Shown here: positions 43,536 to 52,255 of the stretch, piece by piece
Layout: the number at the start of each line of letters is the position of its first letter
How positions within the stretch are numbered: position 1 is the first letter of the stretch
Source of the DNA: Sphingopyxis lindanitolerans
Lineage (GTDB): Bacteria > Pseudomonadota > Alphaproteobacteria > Sphingomonadales > Sphingomonadaceae
Assembly (NCBI RefSeq): GCF_002993885.1
Contig: NZ_CM009578.1
Location: 1,835,751 to 1,899,750, forward strand
DNA: 64,000 nt
Reading direction: 5' to 3'
Made by a program: the position numbers and the translations under genes
The notes under the pieces: model-generated
Told to the model about the DNA's origin: nothing
Databases searched by the model: none
Seen by the model: only the letters and a program-made list of their open reading frames with translations

Positions 43536-44897
43536 CTAGATACCGCTGATCGGGATCGCCTTTTTCGCAAGCCGCGCGACCAGCGCCGCATCGTCCGCCG
43601 CCTTGGCGACGATTCCGATATGGCCGCCCGGCATCGCGCGCGCGATCAGCACGACGAATTCAGCATCGCCGACGTCATGTTCGAGGATCAGCGCCGGATG
43701 GGCGCTGCGCAGCGCCTCGAGCTTCGCGTCGGCGTCGGCCGCGACCGGCGTTCCGGCCTTGCGGCGCGCGCGCGTATCCTTGACGAGGCCCTTGAGGCCG
43801 CCGGGATAGCGGTCGAGATAGGTCGCCAGCGCTCCCGCCGCGACCCCCTCGTCCTTGGCATGGCCGAGCACGCAGGCATATTCGGCAAGGCGCGTCTTGT
43901 CATAGCCCGCCCCGAAAACCAGCTTGACCACCGGCGTCATCGGCGCGCGCTCCTGCGCCGCGATCCCCGCGTCGGCGAGCAGTTCGGCCAGGGCGCCCGG
44001 CTGCGCATCGGCGGCGAGCGCGAAATCCCACGCCTTGCCGACCGCCTGATAGAGGGCGGAACGGCTGCGGCTGTCGGCGGCGAGCGCGCGCGCGGCGGTT
44101 TCGCGCGCCAGCGCGAGCCAGTCGGCGAGTTCGGCGTCGGCGCCGGGAAGCGTATCGACGGCCGCACGCTCGTCGGTATCGACCACCGCCATTGCGCCAT
44201 CGTCGCCGAGCGCGGCGAAGCCCGGAGCGGCGTCCTCCTCGATATGTTCGGAATCGGGGCCGTCGGCCCACACCGGCACCGGCGCGGTGAGCGGCGCGGC
44301 GCTGCGCAGCGCCTGCTCGACCGAAAGCTGCAATTCCTCGGCCTGGTCGGCGGGCGCGGCCTCCTTCCAGTTGATCACGCCCATGATGAAATCGATCGTG
44401 TCGTCGTCGGACGAAAAGGGCAGCAATATGCCGCGATACATGATCGTGACGCCGCGATCGTTGACGAATTCGGCCTCGAAGCCGATCGGCGCGCGGTTGG
44501 CGATGATCTGGAGATAATGGTCGGTCAGCCGCGACAGCAGCGAACGGCCGGGGATCTGGTTGATATAATGGACGTCGTCGTCGATCTCGGATTCCGCGCG
44601 CAGCCGGTCACCGATATAGGAGAGGCCCGGATTGTCCATCCCGGCGGTAAAGTCGAGCAGCACCGAATAGGGACCGAAATCGGCACGATCGAGATCGAGG
44701 TCCTCGACCGCGGGATAGGCGCGATCGGCAAGCAGCGACGCCCAGTAATTATAGGCCCTGACCTGCATCCGCCGTTCGTCGACCCCGACCACGGGCGGCG
44801 CGTCGATCGCGCCCTCGTCCTGGTCGTGGCTGCCCGAAAGCAGTCCGCGCAAGCTGTCCATCACATGTCCCCAGTCGCAAACATCGGCCGTCGTCAT
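43536..44897 (-). CDS. PAS-like domain protein, unknown function
   Basis: 453 residues. The N-terminal part (about 45-190) has the alphaproteobacterial PAS_5 look: MQVRAYNYWASLLADRAYPA, LDFTAGMDNPGLSYIGDRLR, IPGRSLLSRLTDHYLQIIAN and RGVTIMYRGILLPFSSDDDT. The C-terminal half is Ala/Asp-rich with no domain I recognise (ELADWLALARETAARALAAD). Proteins of this sort may sense redox or ligands. It is upstream of gdhB on the same strand with a 184-nt gap; regulation of gdhB is only a guess. Confidence 0.7.
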   Translation of the reverse strand: MTTADVCDWGHVMDSLRGLLSGSHDQDEGAIDAPPVVGVDERRMQVRAYNYWASLLADRAYPAVEDLDLDRADFGPYSVLLDFTAGMDNPGLSYIGDRLRAESEIDDDVHYINQIPGRSLLSRLTDHYLQIIANRAPIGFEAEFVNDRGVTIMYRGILLPFSSDDDTIDFIMGVINWKEAAPADQAEELQLSVEQALRSAAPLTAPVPVWADGPDSEHIEEDAAPGFAALGDDGAMAVVDTDERAAVDTLPGADAELADWLALARETAARALAADSRSRSALYQAVGKAWDFALAADAQPGALAELLADAGIAAQERAPMTPVVKLVFGAGYDKTRLAEYACVLGHAKDEGVAAGALATYLDRYPGGLKGLVKDTRARRKAGTPVAADADAKLEALRSAHPALILEHDVGDAEFVVLIARAMPGGHIGIVAKAADDAALVARLAKKAIPISGI

Positions 44898-45335
44898 GCA
44901 CCGCGAGTGGTAAAGGCGGCGTAAACGATGCGGCGGACAGGAGGGTCCGCACCCGCCTGCGGAGCCTGATAGCTGAACGAGCGCCGCCGCCTTCAGCGCC
45001 GAAAGCCGACTTTACCGTTAACTTTACCGTTAAATTCTGCTTGGTCTGATGTTCGGTTTCGGGACGATAGCGCGCGATGGCGCGGCTCCGGCCGCCAGAC
45101 GTTAACCTGAAAATACGGCGCAAAATCGGGACTATTCCAATCTCTGTGATGGTCTGGCCTAGTAGTTTCTTTGGCGAGGCCGCATTTTCAGGGTTCCGGT
45201 TCAGCGTGAATTTATGTAACTTTATGTTAATAAGAAAAAAGAGGGGGGTGAGTCGGGTCGCGACTCCCCAACGGGCAGATGCCCCACGCTCGCAAGCATT
45301 CGAGCAGACGATAGTTCGATTTGGAGGGGGTTTTG
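44898..45335. other. gene-free divergent region before the pilus locus
   Basis: 438 bp without a convincing gene, with relatively AT-rich stretches. A perfect 12-bp tandem repeat ACTTTACCGTTA occurs twice at 45009-45032 and creates TTAA-N8-TTAA. TTAACC occurs again near 45100. An AT-rich tract with TTATGTAACTTTATGTTAAT lies at 45213-45232. Promoters of the PAS-like gene (left) and of the pilus locus (right) must be here, but I cannot place -35/-10 boxes reliably. Confidence 0.5.
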
Positions 45336-45956
45336 GTGCGACTGCTGCAACCACTTATGATGCCTGCTCTGCTCTGCTGCGCGATGCCCGGCGCCGCGGC
45401 GGCCAAGGCTCCCGACACGGACACGCTAAAGATTCGTCTTGAAGCGTCGATCGCCGAGCGCTGCGGAATCGCGGCACTCGGCGCGAACGACAAGGACGGC
45501 GGGCGCATCGACCGGCCCTCGACGATATCGTTCAATTTCAGGCTCGACTGCAACACGCCCTTCCGCATCGGCGTGTCGGCCGATCAGGGTGCGATGGCGC
45601 TGGTTGAAGCCAGCGGCGATCGGCAAATCCGGCGCGTCGCGAATGCCGAAGGTTTGACGACCGAAGGTTTCGCCACGCGCAAACCCTATGTCGCCAGCCT
45701 GCAATTCGCCACCGACCAGGACGGGATGGTCGATGCCGGCGATTGCGATTCGAACGACCTGACGTCGCGAAAAGGCGATTGTCAGTTTTTCGGCAACCGC
45801 GCGGGCTCGGGTTTCGCGCCCGGCCGCAAGAGTACGGCGATCGGGCGCGAGGGCTCGCTGACCGTCCGTTGGCGCGGCGAGGAGGAACAGAGCGTTCGCC
45901 TCGCTGCCGGCGACTATCAGGAAACCCTCACCATCGTCGTGGGGGCCCGCACATGA
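45336..45956 (+). CDS. chaperone-usher pilin-like subunit, spore coat U type
   Basis: 206 residues with a signal peptide (LQPLMMPALLCCAMPGAAAA). The rest is beta-rich: LKIRLEASIAERCGIAAL at the start, FNFRLDCNTPFRIGVSADQG in the middle (cysteine pair) and ETLTIVVGA at the end as donor/edge strand. This is the layout of spore-coat-U-like archaic pilins. The GTG at 45336 follows GGAGGGGG by 5 nt; a TTG at 45321 is an alternative. It starts the locus that continues with a second subunit, chaperone, usher and tip candidate. Confidence 0.72.
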   Translation: MRLLQPLMMPALLCCAMPGAAAAKAPDTDTLKIRLEASIAERCGIAALGANDKDGGRIDRPSTISFNFRLDCNTPFRIGVSADQGAMALVEASGDRQIRRVANAEGLTTEGFATRKPYVASLQFATDQDGMVDAGDCDSNDLTSRKGDCQFFGNRAGSGFAPGRKSTAIGREGSLTVRWRGEEEQSVRLAAGDYQETLTIVVGART

Positions 45957-46075
45957 TCTGAGATTGCTCCGGTTCCGTTCGTGCAAGGTCGAGCGAAAGA
46001 AACAGGCGCAAAGGAGTTGGTCTGCTCTCCTTACTAAAAAGCAGGCAAACGATTGAAGTCCTTAGGAGAGAAAAA

Positions 46076-46735
46076 ATGAAAAAGCTTCTTGTTGCTGCCT
46101 CTGTTCTGGCAGCCGTTGCAGCGACCCCCGCGTGGGCCGACGGCAACAACCGCAACACTGACACCGAAGTCTTCACGCTCCGCGCGAACAATCCCGCGAA
46201 GTGCAACCTCGAAGCGGCTGACTACACGCTCCGCATCCAGGGCAACTCGATTTCGGACAACGACGGCTTCGCACGCACCACGGTTTCGACCGCGGTTGCC
46301 AACGAGCTGAACACGGCGGGCGTTTCCGCATGGTGCACCGGCGCCAGCAACACGCTGCAGATGTATCGCACGGCGTTCGTCACCGATACGGGCAAGAAGG
46401 AAGCGGACGAGTTCAACCGCGCCGTCATCTATGACGTCACGCTGAACATCGCCGACGCCCTCCGCACCGACGGCTTCACGCCGACCGAAGGCACTTCGGA
46501 CGGCCAGGGCAATGGCCCGGGTCTCGGCGTTGGTTCGGGTACGACCCTCGGCCGCTTCGGTCCGTCGGGCGCGGGTTCCGCCGTGGTGTTCGCCGCGGAA
46601 CAGCCCTCGGCAGCCGTGACCGACGGTACGGCCCCCTCGGCCGGTGCGCGTGGCGACTACACGACCGACACCAACCGACTGGTCGCCGGCCAGTATGTCA
46701 GCTCGCTGACGATCGAACTGACCCCCGGGGTCTGA
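46076..46735 (+). CDS. putative major pilin subunit
   Basis: 219 residues with signal MKKLLVAASVLAAVAATPAWA and AGGAGAG before the ATG. Mature part begins DGNNRNTDTEVFTLRANNPA; Cys pair in AKCNLEAADYTL and VSAWCTGASNTL; the end SSLTIELTPGV is a typical last beta strand of a pilin. It has no close named family but sits where major pilins of Csu-like systems are found. The strong ribosome binding site suggests high expression, as expected for a major subunit. Confidence 0.7.
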   Translation: MKKLLVAASVLAAVAATPAWADGNNRNTDTEVFTLRANNPAKCNLEAADYTLRIQGNSISDNDGFARTTVSTAVANELNTAGVSAWCTGASNTLQMYRTAFVTDTGKKEADEFNRAVIYDVTLNIADALRTDGFTPTEGTSDGQGNGPGLGVGSGTTLGRFGPSGAGSAVVFAAEQPSAAVTDGTAPSAGARGDYTTDTNRLVAGQYVSSLTIELTPGV

Positions 46736-46826
46736 TCGACTGTAAAACGGGTCCGGGGGGGGCATGCCTCCCCCCGGCATCCACCATGTGTCCGATCGAT
46801 CCGATCGCTGCAACCAAGTGTGACCT

Positions 46827-47582
46827 ATGTGGAACAGACTAGCGCTCTATTCGATCATCACCGTCGCCATCGTAGCGCTCGTCGCGACGGTCGTGAATGC
46901 GATGACGGTATCCCCCGTGGTTATCGACCTGCAAACCTCCGGACAGCGGATGTCGCAGGTCATCACGATCGAGAATAAATACGCCCGCCCGATCATCCTC
47001 GAGATGACGGTGCAGGAAGCCGAATATACCGACGACGGGGTCAAGGGCACCGGAAAACCCACCGACGATCTGTTGGTGTTTCCGCCGCAGGCCCAGGTCG
47101 CGCCCGGAGGGACGCAGGCCGTGCGCGTGCAATATGTCGGCGACCCAGATCTGCCGAAGAGCAAGCATTATTTCGTATCGGTCAACCAGCTGCCGGTGAA
47201 GCTTCCCGAAGGGGAATCCGCAGTCCAGCTCCTCTACAACTTCCAAGTTGTGACCGGCGTCAGCGTGCCCGGCAAGAGGCCGAACATAAAAATCGAAAGC
47301 GCCGAGACCTATATGGGCGGCGACAACAATCCGCGACTGCTTCTGGTCCTCACCAACGACGCCGACACCTATGGCTATCTGTCGGGCGGCTCGCTGAAGA
47401 TCGTGCAGAAGGATTCGAGCGGCAAGGAAATATTCCATCGGACGATGACGGGCGAACAGATTTCCCAGGAAATCGGGTTCGGACTGGTAGGCGCGGGGCA
47501 AAAGCGCCGGATGACGACACCGATCATCTTGCCGCAAATGGGGGGGCAAATTGAGGCCAGTTACATCCCGTCGCGGCGCTAG
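46827..47582 (+). CDS. Periplasmic pilus chaperone (PapD/CsuC-like)
   Basis: 251 residues. N-terminal signal (LYSIITVAIVALVATVVNAM) and two Ig-like domains: TVSPVVIDLQTSGQRMSQVI, LLVFPPQAQVAPGGTQAVRV, and LPVKLPEGESAVQLLYNF. The G1/F1 region with VAPGGTQAVRVQYVG is the PapD-like signature. It delivers subunits to the usher in the following gene. Its end overlaps the usher start. Confidence 0.85.
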   Translation: MWNRLALYSIITVAIVALVATVVNAMTVSPVVIDLQTSGQRMSQVITIENKYARPIILEMTVQEAEYTDDGVKGTGKPTDDLLVFPPQAQVAPGGTQAVRVQYVGDPDLPKSKHYFVSVNQLPVKLPEGESAVQLLYNFQVVTGVSVPGKRPNIKIESAETYMGGDNNPRLLLVLTNDADTYGYLSGGSLKIVQKDSSGKEIFHRTMTGEQISQEIGFGLVGAGQKRRMTTPIILPQMGGQIEASYIPSRR

Positions 47583-50247
47583 ATCGCGGCTATCGCTGAT
47601 GGGCGCCGCCCTCGCAGCGAGCGTCAGCACCCTTTCCCTTTCGCACGCAGCCTTTGCCCAGACGTCGGCGCCGCTTGGGCAGGCGGCGATCTGGCGCGGG
47701 TTCGATCTTCGCGCCGTGACACTGAGCTCGCCTCTTCGCGAACCCGCGCGGATATCGCCGATGCTGATCGAGGGATCGATGCCGACGGTCGGTGCGGTCG
47801 AGGATCTGCCGGCCCAGTCCACCACTCCCGCGCAGCCCGCCGATTCCGCAACCTCGGGACCAGCGAGCGAAGCGCCGGTGCGCCTGAACACGACCGGCCG
47901 CGACATCATCCTTTCGGCACCGCTGCGCGACGGCGCCTTTCTGTTGGGCGAGGTCGGCTTTCAGCTGAAGGCCGATGATTCGATCCAGGTCGAGACCCGT
48001 TCACTCCTCGCCGCGTTGCAACCGGTGATCGCGTCCGAACGACTCGCCTTGCTGCAGAATGCGCTCGCCGGAACCGGCTACGCCCCGATCGAACAACTCG
48101 CGGCGCTGGGCTATCCGATCCGCTACGACCCCACGATGATTTCGCTCGCGATCGCGATTCCGGCTGAATTTCGCAGCGCCAAAGACCTCTCGCTGCGCCG
48201 CTTCGAAGACCCGACGACCGGCGAATTTTATGCGCCGGCCAATTTCAGCGGCTACATCAATTTCCGGTCGTTTGCGGACTATATCTGGAACGGCAACGAT
48301 AAAGGCTTTCAGTCGCCCACCGCACTGATCGACAGCGCGATGCGCTACAAGGGTGTCGTGCTGGAGAATGAGGCAACGTTGCGGTTCGATGCCGGCTCGC
48401 AGCGCACCTTCACGCGTGAGGCAACGCGGTTCGTCTATGACGATCGCAAGAATTATGTCCGCTATGCCGCGGGCGACCTTCTGACCAGCGGCCGCGGTTT
48501 TTCGGGCAGCCCGCAGATCGCCGGCTTGTCCGCAACCCGCATCTATTCAATCGTCGACCCCCTGCGCTATGTCCAGCCGCGCGGCGACCGCTCGTTCACC
48601 CTGACGCGGCCATCGACTGTCGATGCCATCATCAACGGGCAGTCGGTCCGGCGTATCCGGCTGGAGCCCGGGGTCTACAATATTCGCGATTTCCCCTTCG
48701 TGCAGGGAACGAACAACGTCCAGTTCAATATCGAGGACGATGCAGGCGGGCGCCAGACGATCGAATTCTCGCAATTCTTCGACCGCACGCTGCTTGCGGC
48801 GGGGCTCAGCGAATTTTCAGTGCAGGCCGGTGTCTTGAACCCGTTCGATGGCGGGGCGCGCGATTATCAGCTCAACCGGCCCGCGGCGTCGGGCTGGTAT
48901 CGGCGCGGCATGAGCGACGTGCTGACGCTCGGCGGCAATTTCAACATGCAAAAGGATGGCGCCACCGTCGGCGTCGAAGCCACACTTGCGACCGCACTTG
49001 GCATCTTGGGCACCGACGTCGCTTTCAGCAAGATCAACGACATCGGAACGGGCTTCGCGGCCAATGTCGGCCTGCAAAAGACGTTTGGCGGGTCTTTGAC
49101 GACCGCGCGGTCGATTTCGGCCTCGGTCGAGTACCGCAGCCCCAATTTCGCCAATCCCGGTGCCCTGACGGTCGAGAACCGCATCGCCTGGAACCTGTCG
49201 GCCGCCTATGCCCAACCGCTGGGTGAACGGCAGTTCCTTTCGTTCAGCGGAAACTACGGGATTACGCGGGGCGCGTTCCGTAACGAGAAAAGCGCCAGGC
49301 TGACCTATGGCTATAGCATCAACTCGCGCCTCAGCCTGACCGTCGATGCAACCTATGACGATCGCGACCTGTTCGGCGAGGAATATGGTGTCCGCGCGAG
49401 CCTCCTCGTCCGCTTTGGGCCGCGCTCGACCGCTGTGGCCGAAGTCGATTCGCGCACCAAGCGCGCTCGCGTCGGCTATCAGACATCGCGCGGCGAAGGC
49501 GTCGGAAGCTGGACTGCATCGGGGGACGTCGATGTCGGCGAGGATGATGTCGGCTTCAACGGCGGATTCAACTATACCGCCAACCGCGCCGAGGTCGGTT
49601 TCAACCATACGACCGTTTATGAATTGAACGGACGCAACACCGAATCGCAGCGGTCCTCGGTGCGCGTGGGAACCGCGCTGGTCTTCGCCGACGGCAAATT
49701 CGGCCTGTCGCGCCCGATCTACGATTCCTTCGCGATGGTTGCCCCGCACAAGAGCCTGGATGGAGCAGCCGTCTATATCGATCCGCGCGAAGGCTATTAC
49801 ACCGCGAAATCGGGTGCACTCGGCCCCGCGGTCGAGCCCAATATCGCGGCTTATATCCGCCGCACGCTGACCTACGACGTCCCGAACGCACCGGTCGGTT
49901 ATGATCTCGGCACCGCGAGCGCCAAGATATCGCCGCCCTATCGCGGCGGCTATCTGATCACCGCCGGATCCGATTATTCGGTCACCGCGCTCGGCACGCT
50001 GATCGGCGTCAATGGTGCACCGATCAGCCTGCTGGCCGGCAAGGCGACCGAGATCGGCGTCGATAATCCGAAGACGCTGACCATTTTCACCAACCGGACC
50101 GGCAAGTTCGGCGCATCGGGGATGCGGCCCGGCCGCTGGCTCATCGACATGCCCACCGAACCACCAACGTCGATCGAAATTGAAATTCCCGCCGATTCGC
50201 TTGGCGTGGTACGCTTGGGCGAAGTCAGGCTTGGAGAACCGCAATGA
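47551..50247 (+). CDS. Outer-membrane usher protein (CsuD/FimD-like)
   Basis: 898 residues. Signal region SLMGAALAASVSTLSLSHAA; usher N-terminal domain, then VVLENEATLRFDAGSQRTFT starts the beta barrel and GDRSFTLTRPSTVDAIINGQ opens the plug. The C-terminal domains end GRWLIDMPTEPPTSIEIEIP. Ushers secrete and assemble pili. I use the TTG at 47551 (GGGGGGG upstream, 32-nt overlap with the chaperone gene); ATG at 47599 would shorten the signal peptide. Coupled by ATGA overlap to the next gene. Confidence 0.88.
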   Translation: MRPVTSRRGARSRLSLMGAALAASVSTLSLSHAAFAQTSAPLGQAAIWRGFDLRAVTLSSPLREPARISPMLIEGSMPTVGAVEDLPAQSTTPAQPADSATSGPASEAPVRLNTTGRDIILSAPLRDGAFLLGEVGFQLKADDSIQVETRSLLAALQPVIASERLALLQNALAGTGYAPIEQLAALGYPIRYDPTMISLAIAIPAEFRSAKDLSLRRFEDPTTGEFYAPANFSGYINFRSFADYIWNGNDKGFQSPTALIDSAMRYKGVVLENEATLRFDAGSQRTFTREATRFVYDDRKNYVRYAAGDLLTSGRGFSGSPQIAGLSATRIYSIVDPLRYVQPRGDRSFTLTRPSTVDAIINGQSVRRIRLEPGVYNIRDFPFVQGTNNVQFNIEDDAGGRQTIEFSQFFDRTLLAAGLSEFSVQAGVLNPFDGGARDYQLNRPAASGWYRRGMSDVLTLGGNFNMQKDGATVGVEATLATALGILGTDVAFSKINDIGTGFAANVGLQKTFGGSLTTARSISASVEYRSPNFANPGALTVENRIAWNLSAAYAQPLGERQFLSFSGNYGITRGAFRNEKSARLTYGYSINSRLSLTVDATYDDRDLFGEEYGVRASLLVRFGPRSTAVAEVDSRTKRARVGYQTSRGEGVGSWTASGDVDVGEDDVGFNGGFNYTANRAEVGFNHTTVYELNGRNTESQRSSVRVGTALVFADGKFGLSRPIYDSFAMVAPHKSLDGAAVYIDPREGYYTAKSGALGPAVEPNIAAYIRRTLTYDVPNAPVGYDLGTASAKISPPYRGGYLITAGSDYSVTALGTLIGVNGAPISLLAGKATEIGVDNPKTLTIFTNRTGKFGASGMRPGRWLIDMPTEPPTSIEIEIPADSLGVVRLGEVRLGEPQ

Positions 50248-51203
50248 TGGCCGCATTTTTCCGCACCTCGGTGGCGCTCGCCGCTATCGCCTGGTCTTTC
50301 CCCGCGCTGGCGCAGAGTCAGTGCGCACAATTCGAATTGATCGGGAACGGTGCACGCAGCGATTATCAACCGTTCGAGCCGAGCCCGACGCTCACGACAT
50401 TCGACTTGCGCGTGCGGCGGCTCGCCGACGGAGTTAGCTCGGTGCGCTTCCTGCTCGTTGACCAGACGCCCCGACCGACCGGCCCCGGAATCGGCATGAA
50501 CGGGCCACTGACCTATGACCTGACGTGGCTCGAAGACAGTACGCGCCGCATCCTGGTGGTCGGCAATGAACAGCCCCAGCCAAACACCGGCGCGCAGGTT
50601 GATCTGCCCGGCCGTTCGGGGGTGCAGATCACGCGCTTTCGTCTCGCCATCCCGGCGGGCCAGGAAGCAGTGGCGCAGACCCACCGCGAAAATCTTCTCG
50701 TCCGCTATCAATGCCTCGATCACAGCGGCGCGATCCTCGGTACGACGCAGGAGCAGCCCGCCGCGGTCGAGCTGGCGATCACCGTCCCGCGCTATGCCGC
50801 GGCCTATGTCGGGAGCGTCGGCCAGACGCGCGCGACGATCAGCTTTGGCGAAGTGAGCCGTCCGGGTGCGAATCTGTCAAAGGCCATCAATGTCACCGCA
50901 CTGAGCACGACGCCCTATGCGATCGCGTTCGACAGCGAGAATGACGGCCGCCTGAAGCGACAGCGCAATGACACCGACGGGATTGCTTATGCCATGCGCT
51001 ACGGCAATATCGACGTCGCTGACGGCGATACGATGCTGTGTCCCACGACGCCCGCGCCGATGGGGCGCGGGGAATTGTTCGAGGTTGCGCTCGACCGCGA
51101 TTCGATCGCAACGCTGCCGGCAGGCAATTACGAGGACACGGTAACCCTGACCTTCACGCCGCGCGACGTGGCGAATGTGACGAGCTGCGCGGTTCGTCGT
51201 TAG
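50244..51203 (+). CDS. two-domain spore-coat-U protein, putative pilus tip
   Basis: 319 residues with a signal (SVALAAIAWSFPALA). Two beta domains are visible, the second starting YAAAYVGSVGQTRATISFGE and ending EDTVTLTFTPRDVANVTSCA, with the SCPU-like GEVSRPGANLSKAINVTA. Position after the usher and double length match CsuE-type tip adhesins. It overlaps the usher stop as ATGA. The receptor or surface it binds cannot be told. Confidence 0.75.
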   Translation: MMAAFFRTSVALAAIAWSFPALAQSQCAQFELIGNGARSDYQPFEPSPTLTTFDLRVRRLADGVSSVRFLLVDQTPRPTGPGIGMNGPLTYDLTWLEDSTRRILVVGNEQPQPNTGAQVDLPGRSGVQITRFRLAIPAGQEAVAQTHRENLLVRYQCLDHSGAILGTTQEQPAAVELAITVPRYAAAYVGSVGQTRATISFGEVSRPGANLSKAINVTALSTTPYAIAFDSENDGRLKRQRNDTDGIAYAMRYGNIDVADGDTMLCPTTPAPMGRGELFEVALDRDSIATLPAGNYEDTVTLTFTPRDVANVTSCAVRR

Positions 51204-51230
51204 GGCCGGAGCTCCCCCCAGCGAATGCTA

Positions 51231-51662
51231 TCAGAAGATCGCGCCCTTGGGCTCGATCCGGAATGACAGGCTGCTCAGCGGCGCCTGAGCGTTGTTGAGG
51301 TGCAGTTCGGCATCGCTCACACGCAGGGCCGCGTGATTTTCGTCGACGATGACGGTTTCGTTGCCATTCGACAGCGGAATCGTCTGGCCGCCGAGCACCA
51401 GCGTCGCGCCGCCCATATTGGCGGGGTGCGACATCGTCACGCGATAGCCGGATCGCGAATTGCAAAGCTGCATCAGCTGGCCAAGCTCGACAATGTCGGT
51501 CGATTGCGGCGCCGACATGCCGTTGAACTCCAGCCGACAGACCGTTTTCACAACGGCGGTGAGGCGAAACGTCGCGACTTCGCTCGCGGCCGCAGCCAAT
51601 GCCGGACCGGCAACGACAACCGACAGCAACGCGCCGGACGTGATCAATGCTCGCATACGCAT
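51231..51662 (-). CDS. small spore-coat-U/pilin-like exported protein
   Basis: 143 residues with a signal (SGALLSVVVAGPALA) and a single beta domain (FRLTAVVKTVCRLEFNGMSA, two Cys, final strand SLSFRIEPKGAIF). It converges with the tip-candidate gene and is the only minus-strand member of the locus. It could be a further minor subunit or regulator-like pilin with separate expression. Similarity is by architecture only. Confidence 0.6.
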   Translation of the reverse strand: MRMRALITSGALLSVVVAGPALAAAASEVATFRLTAVVKTVCRLEFNGMSAPQSTDIVELGQLMQLCNSRSGYRVTMSHPANMGGATLVLGGQTIPLSNGNETVIVDENHAALRVSDAELHLNNAQAPLSSLSFRIEPKGAIF

Positions 51663-51781
51663 CGGACGAACCTTTCTCTGATTACGTCGCGATGTACCCG
51701 CTCCAGCTAAATACTATGTTAATTCGCCGATCACGCGCTCGACCGATCCCGGTCTTCATAAAATCGGCGTCCGAAAAAGCG

Positions 51782-52162
51782 TCACCCCAGCCGCGTGTCG
51801 ATCGGCAGGCCGGTCTTCAGCGTCAGCGTCACCGGCGTGCGTTCGGCGATGTCGGCCAGCCGCGCTTTCTGCTCCTCGTCGAGCCCGGCGATGGTCAGCG
51901 TCCGCGCGATGCGCTTTTCCTCGACGCCGTGGAGGCGCAGGGCGACCTCGAGCGATTCGAGCGGCCAGCCCTTGCGGTCGGCATACATGCGCAGCGTGAT
52001 CGCGGTGCAGGCGCCGAGGCTCGCGAGCAGCAGGTCATAAGGCGCGAACCCCGCGCCCTGCCCGCCGAGCGCCGCCGGTTCGTCGGCGACGAGCGCGCGG
52101 CCGCCGACCTCGATCTCGGTGCGATAGCGATCCTTGCCGATGCGCGCGGTGCCCTGTGCCAT
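51782..52162 (-). CDS. OsmC/Ohr-family protein
   Basis: 126 residues. The fold is recognisable from GFAPYDLLLASLGACTAITL with one peroxidatic-type Cys and LALRLHG/VEEKRIARTLTI. The second cysteine normally found in CPVH/CPVS is replaced: the C-terminal helix reads IAERTPVTLTLKTGLPIDT. So a thiol-peroxidase with two Cys seems unlikely; a subgroup with Thr at this site exists. Follows the FucP-like permease by 93 nt on the same strand. Confidence 0.87.
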   Translation of the reverse strand: MAQGTARIGKDRYRTEIEVGGRALVADEPAALGGQGAGFAPYDLLLASLGACTAITLRMYADRKGWPLESLEVALRLHGVEEKRIARTLTIAGLDEEQKARLADIAERTPVTLTLKTGLPIDTRLG

Positions 52163-52255
52163 GCCTGCTCCCCGTCCTGCGCACGCCCCGCGTGCCGCGC
52201 CACGGGAATGCCCTGCCCGCGCAGGCCGCGCAAGCGCCGAGGCCTGCGCCGGCCG

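Noticed and set aside
37700..43549. Uninterrupted plus-strand reading frame of nearly 2000 codons
   Set aside because: It is antisense to gdhB and the ATP-grasp gene, both with clear family motifs; high GC codon usage keeps the complementary frame open. Its translation is Arg/Asp/Gly/Ala-rich without any domain.
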